Shown here: piece after piece, positions 1-5,577 of the stretch | Layout of the letters: each line of letters begins with the position of its first letter | How positions within the stretch are numbered: the stretch's first letter is position 1 | Assembly: GCA_003506735.1 (NCBI GenBank) | Contig: DNYS01000014.1 | Coordinates: 15,988-25,414 of the forward strand | Source of the DNA: Nitrospinota bacterium | GTDB lineage: Bacteria; UBA8248 | Reading direction: 5' to 3' | DNA: 9,427 bases | Position numbers and translations under genes: made by a program | Notes under the pieces: generated by a model | The model's database searches: none | What the model saw: only the letters and a program-made list of their open reading frames with translations | Told to the model about the DNA's origin: nothing

Positions 1-414
1 CATCGTCTCGGAACGATCTCCCCGGTGGTTTGTGAACACCACCCGGACCGGGGCTTCTTTGTCCGCTTTCAAATGAAATCCGAAGATCGGATCGTCGCTG
101 ATGGCGGAGGTGGTTTCAATCTTCGCTGCGAGTTCTCCGCCATAGAAAACCTCCAGCAGCCGGATAAAAAAGGCCGGCCGGTTAAATTCGAACGACCCGT
201 CCCAAAGGGGCCGCAGCCCTGTTCGGCTGGGATGCCGGATCTTCACGAGCACGCGTATGATCTCACCCTTCCGGATCTTCCATGGAAGGCGCATCCGGGG
301 CGTTTGCATACGGTAGCGTTTTTCCTCTTCGGTTTGCCGCCGTTCGGTGGCGCGCATCTGGGCCATTTCCGCATTCGAATAGGCGAACTTCAACTCTGCA
401 CCGATCTGCGCCAT
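1..414 (-). CDS. soxZ: SoxZ-like sulfur carrier subunit, C-terminus cut by window edge
   Basis: SoxZ is the Ig-like partner of SoxY in the periplasmic SoxYZ carrier, which holds sulfur intermediates during thiosulfate oxidation. The visible 138 codons contain the SoxZ core: a basic start (RLPWKIRKGEIIRV, residues 42-55), the HPSRTGLRP turn (61-69, compare HPMETG in classical SoxZ), an EFNRPAFFI strand, then SDDPIFGFHLKA (106-117) and RVVFTNHRGD (124-133). The frame is open through base 1, so probably about ten or more residues lie outside the window. The start at 414 is chosen because AGGAG stands 9 bases upstream, after a 23-base gap from soxY. This start gives a charged extension of about 36 residues that typical SoxZ proteins lack; Met36 (MQTPRMRLP) would give the usual N-terminus but has a poorly spaced GAGGA. 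No signal peptide is seen, as expected if it is exported together with SoxY. Confidence 0.8.
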   Translation of the reverse strand, partial: MAQIGAELKFAYSNAEMAQMRATERRQTEEEKRYRMQTPRMRLPWKIRKGEIIRVLVKIRHPSRTGLRPLWDGSFEFNRPAFFIRLLEVFYGGELAAKIETTSAISDDPIFGFHLKADKEAPVRVVFTNHRGDRSETM

Positions 415-437
415 GCCTCGATTCTCCTAATCGGCTC

Positions 438-902
438 TCAGAATCCGCCCTTGTCCACCTTGATGGGGCGGCTAAAGCGGAATCTTCCGTGCTTCGTGCA
501 GTTCACGAAAACAAAAACCCTGGAACGCCCACGGTCCATCCGCAGACGGGCCGAGAGGTGGACCCGTCCAGTGGCAGGCGTGAAATGATAAATTCCCTTG
601 CCGGGAACGGGATCGCTGAATTTGAATATCTCGATCGACTCGATGTAGTCTCCGGGCCGCTGGTCGTGATCCATATCGATGATGATGGGAACCTCCGCAC
701 CGTCCTCGGCGTGACGGAGCATCTGGATTCGGGGCATGTGCTCCCGCTCGAGGGGGAGCATCGATTCCGGGCGCCCGAAACGGTGGACCCTCCTGGAGAT
801 GGCCCGCACTTCTCCGGCCCATGCGGAGAGGATTCCGGCTCCCGATGCGGCCGCCAAGCGCATGAATGAGCGTCGCGTCACCTCCCAAATCGTTCCGCCC
901 AT
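438..902 (-). CDS. soxY: SoxY-like Tat-exported carrier protein lacking the C-terminal cysteine
   Basis: SoxY carries sulfur intermediates on a cysteine in a flexible Gly-Gly-Cys-Gly C-terminal arm. This 154-residue protein has a twin-arginine signal (TRRSFM, residues 9-14, followed by a hydrophobic stretch to about A29). The mature Ig-like domain matches SoxY: EVPIIIDMDHD (70-80), DYIESIEIF (85-93), DPVPGKGIYHFTPATGRVHLS (97-117) and a final strand RPIKV (145-149). It ends KGGF, so Phe154 (codon TTC) occupies the position where the carrier Cys (TGC or TGT) would be. The only Cys, C135, lies inside the domain. Length is normal for the family. GGGGAG about 9 bases upstream supports the start at 902. 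It precedes soxZ in the usual order, probably as one transcript. It may be a non-sulfur-carrying paralogue, a divergent carrier, or carry a point change. No other sox enzyme gene lies in the window. Confidence 0.75.
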   Translation of the reverse strand: MGGTIWEVTRRSFMRLAAASGAGILSAWAGEVRAISRRVHRFGRPESMLPLEREHMPRIQMLRHAEDGAEVPIIIDMDHDQRPGDYIESIEIFKFSDPVPGKGIYHFTPATGRVHLSARLRMDRGRSRVFVFVNCTKHGRFRFSRPIKVDKGGF

Positions 903-953
903 TTTCTCTCACTCCCCGGAGATAGCAGCCAATATTCAAAGACGAATAAGCTG

Positions 954-985
954 TCCATTATTGGATAAAAACACCCAATTTTAAA
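954..985 (-). promoter_or_regulatory. Candidate sox promoter with overlapping dyad
   Basis: Read on the minus strand, TTTAAA (980-985) and AATAAT (957-962) are separated by exactly 17 bases. Each matches the sigma70 -35 and -10 consensus at four and five of six positions. Transcription would begin near 949, about 47 bases before the soxY start. A small inverted repeat, TCCA-TTAT-TGGA (954-965), covers the -10 box and could be an operator. The surrounding 40 bases are AT-rich against GC-rich flanks. This is a pattern match only. Confidence 0.3.
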
Positions 986-1141
986 GCTCTGCCTATATGG
1001 TTAACGCCGGGCGTGAGGCGCGTATTCCCCCAAAAACCCACACTGGGGCTGGCTTGCCTGGGCGGCAATAAGGTTTGACGCCCTGCCTCGCCCTGCAATT
1101 AAAATCCGTTTCGCGCCCGCGGCCCAGTTGGAATTCGATAG

Positions 1142-1246
1142 GGTCTCCTGGTTTTTTTCGAGTCTTTGCTGATGGCGGGGGTATTGGAGGCGGCAATCCG
1201 TACCATGGCGCACGAGAATCCCGCGCGGCTCCTGGATCTCGAATGA
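1142..1246 (+). pseudogene. Possible C-terminal remnant of a phosphotriesterase/amidohydrolase gene
   Basis: A 34-codon frame bounded by a TAG (1139-1141) and a TGA (1244-1246) reads in part EAAIRTMAHENPARLLDL (residues 16-33). This resembles the C-terminal helix of phosphotriesterase and amidohydrolase-type metal hydrolases, where an I-R-T-M-x-x-E-N-P-A-R-L-L pattern closes the TIM barrel. Codons from ATC onward are mostly G/C-ending, as in neighbouring real genes. No start codon with a ribosome site and no convincing upstream continuation was found in any plus frame, so it would be a decayed tail rather than a gene. The similarity is judged by eye and could be chance. Confidence 0.3.
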
Positions 1247-1414
1247 CGGGCGCCGTTCGAAAGCGAATGCCCATTGACCGTGGGGTGTCTTCGTGTTTTC
1301 CTTTCATTAAAGAAAAAGAAGAATTTGGCCGGGATATTTGCCTTCACTCCCAGACTTGCTTTCATTATTCAATTTAACGGATTGTTGGACGGACCAAACC
1401 GACATGGGGGGCAT

Positions 1415-3160
1415 ATGGACACCTTCAAGAGTGAAGTGCGCGACGGGATGCGGATTGACTGGGATGTGCCGCTTAAAATGGACGACGGGGTAGTGCTTCG
1501 TTGCGATGTGTACCGCCCGGACGACGATGGAAAGTACCCCGCCATCCTGTCCTACGGCCCCTACGCCAAATGGCTGCACTTGATGGACGGCTATCCCGCT
1601 CAATGGAAAGTGATGACCGAAAAATTCCCGGAGACGGTCCAGGGTACGTCGAACAAGTACCAGAACTGGGAGCTGGTGGACCCGGAGAAGTGGGTGCCCG
1701 ATGGCTACGCCTGCGTGCGCGTGGACTCGCGCGGAGCGGGCCGCTCGCTGGGATTCATGGAGGTCTGGTCGCCCCGCGAGGCGAAAGATTTTTACGACTG
1801 CATCGAATGGGCGGGCGAGGAATCGTGGTGCAACGGCAAAGTGGGCTTGAATGGAATCTCCTACTACGGGATGAACCAGTGGATCGTGGCTACCCTCCAG
1901 CCCTCCCACCTGGCGGCGATGTGCGTCTGGGAGGGAGCGGCCGATCTCTACCGCGACCTCAGCCACCACGGCGGCATCCTGAGCCGGTTCGCCGACATCT
2001 GGTACCGGGACACCGTTACGTTGCGGCAGCACGGCAGGGGAAACCGGGACTGGCGCAGCCAGATCAACGGCGAGTGGAGTTCGGGGCCCGAGACGCTCAC
2101 GGACGAGGAACTGGGCGCCAACCGCTCCGACTACGGACAGGATCTTTTCGATCACCCGCTGATCGACGATTACTGGAAGGCCCGGATACCCGATTACTCG
2201 AAGATCAACGTGCCGCTGCTCTCGGCGGGCAACTGGGGCGGAGTGGGCCTCCACCCCCGCGGAAATTTCGAGGGATACCTAAACGCGGCGTCGGAGGAAA
2301 AGTGGCTCGAAGTGCACGGTCTCGATCACTTCACCCATTTCTACACCGACTACGGGGTGAATCTTCAGAAGCGCTTTTTCGGCCACTTCCTCAAGGGCGA
2401 GGACACGGGCTGGGACAAGCAGCCCAAGGTCGCCCTGAGTATTCGCCGTCAGGGCGAGAAATTCACCGCGCGCGCCGAAAACGAGTGGCCTCTTGCGCGT
2501 ACGGAGTGGACCAAATACTACCTTCATTCGGGTAGTTTTTCCCTCAAGACCAATCCTCAGAAAAATACGAGGGGCCGGGAGTATGACGCTCTCGGAAAGG
2601 GACTCCTTTATCTGACGCCCCCTCTTGATGAAGAGACCGAGCTTACCGGCCCGGTGGCAGCCAAGATCTTCGTCTCATCCGAGACCACCGACGCGGACAT
2701 TTTTCTCGTCCTTCGCGTGTTCGACCCCGAGATGCGCGAAATCACCTTCCAGGGATCGAATGATCCGCATACCCCCATCGGCCTCGGCTGGCTTCGCGCA
2801 TCGCACCGCAAGCTCGACCCCGCGCTTACACTGCCTTACCGGCCCTACCACACCCACGATGAATTGCAGCCGCTCACCCCGGGCGAGGTGTACGAACTCG
2901 ACGTGGAGATCTGGCCCACCTGCATCGTTATTCCCGAGGGCTGCCGGATCGGCTTGAGCGTGCGCGGCAGGGATTACGTCTATCCCGGTTTCGAGCACCC
3001 GGGGATGCCGGCTCCCGCTCGGGTCTATTCCGGGGTGGGGCCGTTCCGTCACGACGACCCCCGGGACCGGCCGGCGGACCCTTTCGGCGGGAAGGTCACC
3101 CTGCACACAGGTCCCGAATGGCCCGCGTATATCCTGCTGCCAATAGTGCCGGCCAAGTAG
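1415..3160 (+). CDS. CocE/NonD family serine hydrolase (X-Pro dipeptidyl-peptidase S15-like)
   Basis: A 581-residue alpha/beta hydrolase of the CocE/NonD (S15) family, whose members cleave esters or amides; the substrate here is unknown. N-terminal motifs are WDVPLKMDDGVVLRCDVYRP (16-35) and the oxyanion-tyrosine region SYGPYAK (46-52). The nucleophile elbow is GISYYG with Ser149. The late-barrel segment LLSAGNWGGVGLHPRGNFEG (268-287) is followed by the His region EVHGLDHFTHFYTDYG (299-314). A PepX_C jelly-roll domain follows from about 360 (LTGPVAAKIFVSSE, 410-423; VYELDVEIWPT, 492-502). Length is typical. The canonical GWYD acid site reads NWGG (273-276), so the catalytic Asp is not at the usual place. 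The frame is open back to 1274, but homology begins at Met 1415; the preceding GGGGGG is only 3 bases away, so the ribosome site is imperfect. No signal peptide is seen, so it is probably cytoplasmic. Confidence 0.88.
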   Translation: MDTFKSEVRDGMRIDWDVPLKMDDGVVLRCDVYRPDDDGKYPAILSYGPYAKWLHLMDGYPAQWKVMTEKFPETVQGTSNKYQNWELVDPEKWVPDGYACVRVDSRGAGRSLGFMEVWSPREAKDFYDCIEWAGEESWCNGKVGLNGISYYGMNQWIVATLQPSHLAAMCVWEGAADLYRDLSHHGGILSRFADIWYRDTVTLRQHGRGNRDWRSQINGEWSSGPETLTDEELGANRSDYGQDLFDHPLIDDYWKARIPDYSKINVPLLSAGNWGGVGLHPRGNFEGYLNAASEEKWLEVHGLDHFTHFYTDYGVNLQKRFFGHFLKGEDTGWDKQPKVALSIRRQGEKFTARAENEWPLARTEWTKYYLHSGSFSLKTNPQKNTRGREYDALGKGLLYLTPPLDEETELTGPVAAKIFVSSETTDADIFLVLRVFDPEMREITFQGSNDPHTPIGLGWLRASHRKLDPALTLPYRPYHTHDELQPLTPGEVYELDVEIWPTCIVIPEGCRIGLSVRGRDYVYPGFEHPGMPAPARVYSGVGPFRHDDPRDRPADPFGGKVTLHTGPEWPAYILLPIVPAK

Positions 3161-3499
3161 GTGCACGCTGATCCGGGGTTGAAAAACGGGCGCGGCCCCA
3201 AGACAAGACCCTATTTCTGACTGAGATCAAGCGCCTGGATGCCGAACCCCAAACCCGCGCTTATCCTGCGCGCTGAAATACGAGCACACTGGAATACATC
3301 GAATTGAATCTCCGAAATATCCCGAAAAATTTCTCGATTTTTCCCGGCGGGCGCATCTTGCCCTCTGCGCCGGCGGAACCTGCCGCCGCCCCCGCGCCGC
3401 CCTCCGGGCGGTGAATGATTTACTCCAACAATGGCGCCCGGAAGAAAGCTAGGATATACCTAAGCGCGCGGAGTTTCGGACCGGGGACCGAAAAGGGAA
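3161..3499. other. 339-base spacer between the hydrolase and lipase-like genes
   Basis: I find no gene here. The first 100 bases show no strong terminator after the hydrolase; the GGGG and CCCC runs near 3176 and 3196 pair poorly. The part 3360-3413 is very GC-rich with two hairpins (see 3371-3413). The last 80 bases contain a short dyad TAGG-ATATA-CCTA (3450-3462) and then AGGGA just before the lipase-like start. Short open stretches exist in several frames (for example 3273-3413, Pro/Ala-rich), but none has a start, a ribosome site or a family match. Confidence 0.5.
3371..3413. repeat. Two adjacent GC-rich hairpins
   Basis: CGGCGG (3371-3376) pairs with CCGCCG (3383-3388) across a 6-base loop. 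CCGCCC (3397-3402) pairs with GGGCGG (3406-3411) across a 3-base loop, and this stem extends two more pairs (one G-U) to 3395-3413. No T-tract follows on either strand, so it is not a standard intrinsic terminator. It could be a weak transcription barrier for the upstream hydrolase gene or simply a GC-rich spacer. Confidence 0.4.
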
Positions 3500-4459
3500 A
3501 TGAAATTGAAGCGTTTCAAGAGATTTATATTGGCGGCCGCCGCAATATTTTCAGTGGCCGTATTCGCTATCGGGGCCTGGGTCTTCGTTCGAATCGGACG
3601 GCATTCGAGACTTCCGGTGGAAAAAGTGTATGCTGGAAAAAGCGGAAGCCAAAAAAGGCCCATCGTGTTGGTTCATGGGTTGAACCGGACCGGAAGGATT
3701 TGGATGGTGGCGGATGATGGCCACGGAAATCGCTCTTCGGGGGCGGGGAGCATGGTGGAATTCCTGCGGGAAAATGGATATCCCAATATTTATATAAATA
3801 CCTTTCCCGACACCCGGAATACGAGCCTCTTTGGTAATGCCAATCGCCTCAAGGAGTGGATCGAAGAAACCAAGAAGCGCTTTCGGGCCAAGACGGTCGA
3901 TATCGTCGCCCATAGTCTTGGCGGTTTGATCGCCCGCGCTTATTTGCAGGAAATGAGCCGGAACGACGACAAAACCGTCAATCCGGTCCGCTACGGGAAG
4001 GATGTCAAGCGGTTGATCATGATTGCCATTCCGCATTTGGGAAGTCCGCTGGCCGATCCGTTCGCTTCCGTTCTCGATTGGTATGCTCCCCGGACCCTTC
4101 GCGAGGGCGGAGGGCCGGATCTGCGGTTTCTGAATCAAATGCCGCTGCCGTGCCGGCCAAAGTACTACTCGATCGTTGTTTCCATCTCAAAACAATCCTC
4201 GAGGAGAGGCTGGAGATTTTGGAGAGTCATTCGATTCTTGCTTTCCTTTTCGGCTCCCCTCGACGGAGACGGAACGGTGAGCCTGAAAAGTCAAAACCTG
4301 AAAAATGCCGTTCCGCTCCGGAGGTGCTCCGCCAATCCGCACAAAGCGTTTTCGGTAAAATTGGAACCGCCCTTCAGGCACCGGGACGCAGCGAGGAGCC
4401 CGTCCGTTCAGAAGATTGTCCTGAAAATTCTGAACGGGCAATCGGAAATGAGAATGTAG
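3500..4459 (+). CDS. Membrane-anchored alpha/beta hydrolase, lipase type
   Basis: A 319-residue lipase/PGAP1-type alpha/beta hydrolase, predicted to cleave carboxyl esters such as lipids; substrate unknown. The basic start (MKLKRFKRF) and hydrophobic segment at about 9-30 form a signal anchor or uncleaved signal, placing the enzyme outside the cytoplasmic membrane. The oxyanion loop is IVLVHGLNRTG (55-65). The nucleophile elbow is VDIVAHSLGG (133-142) with Ser139, followed by LIARAYL as in lipases that act on acyl chains. IPHLGSPLAD (177-186) is the usual strand after the elbow (compare TPHxGS). The likely acid is D255 or D257 in LDGDGTVS, and the likely His is H281 in ANPHKAF, so the triad order is complete. 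AGGGA just upstream supports the start. It lies 74 bases before the oxidoreductase gene, in the same direction. The C-terminal 30 residues are basic and unremarkable. Confidence 0.82.
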   Translation: MKLKRFKRFILAAAAIFSVAVFAIGAWVFVRIGRHSRLPVEKVYAGKSGSQKRPIVLVHGLNRTGRIWMVADDGHGNRSSGAGSMVEFLRENGYPNIYINTFPDTRNTSLFGNANRLKEWIEETKKRFRAKTVDIVAHSLGGLIARAYLQEMSRNDDKTVNPVRYGKDVKRLIMIAIPHLGSPLADPFASVLDWYAPRTLREGGGPDLRFLNQMPLPCRPKYYSIVVSISKQSSRRGWRFWRVIRFLLSFSAPLDGDGTVSLKSQNLKNAVPLRRCSANPHKAFSVKLEPPFRHRDAARSPSVQKIVLKILNGQSEMRM

Positions 4460-4460
4460 A

Positions 4461-4515
4461 GAAACCGCTTCGATTATTCGGAAACCGTTATTATCGACGC
4501 CTCCGGATATGAGGC
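4461..4515 (+). promoter_or_regulatory. Spaced direct repeat and small hairpin in the lipase-oxidoreductase gap
   Basis: GAAACCG occurs at 4461-4467 and again at 4481-4487, exactly 20 bases apart, which puts both copies on the same face of the helix. Further on, GCCTC (4499-4503) can pair with GAGGC (4511-4515) across 7 bases, just ahead of the strong ribosome site TAGGAGAAA (4521-4529) of the next gene. Either could serve regulation, but both are short enough to arise by chance. Confidence 0.2.
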
Positions 4516-4533
4516 ATTTATAGGAGAAACGCG

Positions 4534-5541
4534 ATGCGCGTAGGCCTTCACATTGGCCCGCTCAGGGAGTTTCCTCCCATCGATCAGTTTCTGGATTTTG
4601 TCCGCAAGGCCGAGGACATGGGGTTCGACCCTTTGTTATTTTCGGACACGGTGTCCCTCTCGCATTTTCGCATCCTGGATCCGTTCCCGATCATGACGCT
4701 GGCCGCCCAGGTCACCAAGACAGCCACCATTGGCACCTGCGTCACCAACCCGGTTACCCGCCATCTTTCGGTGACGGCGAATGCCTTCGCCACGGTCGAT
4801 CACATCGCCGGAGGGCGGACGGTGTTGGGTATCGGTTCGGGGGACACCGCCCTTTATCTACTCGGAAAAAAGTATGTAAACCTGGCGGGAATGCGGGAGA
4901 CCATCGAAGTCCTGCGCGGTCTCCTGGATGGAAAGCCGGTCGTTTACGAAGGCCAGGAACTCCGCTCGAACTGGGACAAGAAGAACCTGCCCATTTTCCT
5001 TGCCGCAGACGGCCCGAAAATGCTGGCGCTGGGGGGGGAGTTGGCGAACGGCCTTATTGTGGGCGCCGGCCTGTCGGGCGAGGTCATCGACTGGGTGCGC
5101 GGGCGGGTGGGCGAGGGCGAAGCCCTGGCGGGGCGGCCGCCTGGAAGCGTGCCCATTTGGGTGGACGGAATCGTCAATTTCGGCGCCGACCGCGAGGTGG
5201 TCCAAAACGCCACCCGGCCGCGGATGTGCACCCGCGCCAACCACAACTTTCGCGTGGCCTACAATGCCGTTCCGGAAGAGCATCTGGATGGGGTCAAGAA
5301 TTTTCGTGAAAACTACAACGAGAGCGACGTGGGGTTCAAGAACAAAAACGCCGAGCGCGTGACGGATTACCTTCTGGATCGATTCGGGATCGTGGGCACG
5401 GAAGCGGACGTCATTGGGCGTTTCGAGGAAATATCCGATCGGGGCGTCGAGACGTTTTTGGTCGCGATGCCATTTATTCTCGAAGAGCGGTTCCGGATTA
5501 TCGAGCTTTTGGCCAAAGAGGTTATCCCTCGGGTGGCCTGA
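4534..5541 (+). CDS. LLM-class flavin-dependent oxidoreductase, possibly F420-dependent
   Basis: A 335-residue luciferase-like (bacterial luciferase/F420 class) TIM-barrel oxidoreductase, close to the usual length of 330-350. The opening MRVGLHIGPL is the first beta-strand. FVRKAEDMGFDPLLFSDT (22-39) fits the family's A-E-x-x-G-F-D segment. ATIGTCVTNPVTRHLSVTAN (64-83) includes the conserved T-N-P-x-T-R-H loop. GRTVLGIGSGDTALYLLG (94-111) is the flavin/F420 phosphate-contact loop. PIFLAADGPKMLALGGELAN (153-172) followed by GLIVG (173-177) is the typical late-barrel signature of Mer-like and F420-dependent members. Whether it uses FMN or F420 cannot be settled here, and no F420 biosynthesis gene lies in the window. 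No export signal, so cytoplasmic. AGGAG 7-8 bases upstream fixes the start. It may share a transcript with the lipase-like gene. An 8-G run at 5031-5038 lies inside the frame, which stays open. Confidence 0.87.
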   Translation: MRVGLHIGPLREFPPIDQFLDFVRKAEDMGFDPLLFSDTVSLSHFRILDPFPIMTLAAQVTKTATIGTCVTNPVTRHLSVTANAFATVDHIAGGRTVLGIGSGDTALYLLGKKYVNLAGMRETIEVLRGLLDGKPVVYEGQELRSNWDKKNLPIFLAADGPKMLALGGELANGLIVGAGLSGEVIDWVRGRVGEGEALAGRPPGSVPIWVDGIVNFGADREVVQNATRPRMCTRANHNFRVAYNAVPEEHLDGVKNFRENYNESDVGFKNKNAERVTDYLLDRFGIVGTEADVIGRFEEISDRGVETFLVAMPFILEERFRIIELLAKEVIPRVA

Positions 5542-5577
5542 GCGCGGCTGGCAATCTCGAAACGCAGATTTATCCGT

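Larger units (their letters stand above)
903..1414. other. 512-base spacer between divergent soxY and hydrolase genes
   Basis: No intact gene is convincing here. The soxY-proximal third (about 920-1000) is AT-rich and holds the sox promoter candidate. The middle (1142-1246) holds a coding-like remnant described separately. The hydrolase-proximal part (about 1300-1400) is again AT-rich and is where a promoter for the rightward gene would be expected. The best match there, TTGCCT at 1338 and CATTAT at 1363, has a 19-base spacer and is weak. An 88-codon minus-strand frame (1099-1365) has biased, low-complexity composition (FFFFF, basic runs) and no recognisable family. Confidence 0.5.

Noticed and set aside
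25..588. Plus-strand 187-codon open frame
   Set aside because: It lies opposite soxZ and the end of soxY, which have clear family motifs; its own translation has no recognisable pattern.
472..939. Minus-strand 155-codon frame overlapping soxY
   Set aside because: It is out-of-frame with the SoxY motifs and is rich in Arg, Pro and Gly, as expected of a shadow frame in GC-rich DNA.
1099..1365. Minus-strand 88-codon frame in the sox-hydrolase spacer
   Set aside because: It has a five-Phe run and a basic low-complexity stretch without domain signature, and the coding-like signal in this region is on the plus strand.
1274..1414. Upstream extension of the CocE-type hydrolase to the Met at 1274
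   Set aside because: The added 47 residues cover AT-rich spacer, include a KKKK run and no family sequence, and homology starts at 1415.
1307..2254. Minus-strand 315-codon frame
   Set aside because: It is antisense to the CocE-type hydrolase, whose motifs are unmistakable on the plus strand; the antisense translation matches nothing I know.
3580..3595. GTTCGAATC, reminiscent of a tRNA T-loop
   Set aside because: No acceptor stem or anticodon arm surrounds it, and it lies within the lipase-like coding sequence.
5542..5577. Possible bidirectional terminator between the convergent oxidoreductase and ankyrin genes
   Set aside because: The 36 bases contain no stem of useful length next to a T-run on either strand.
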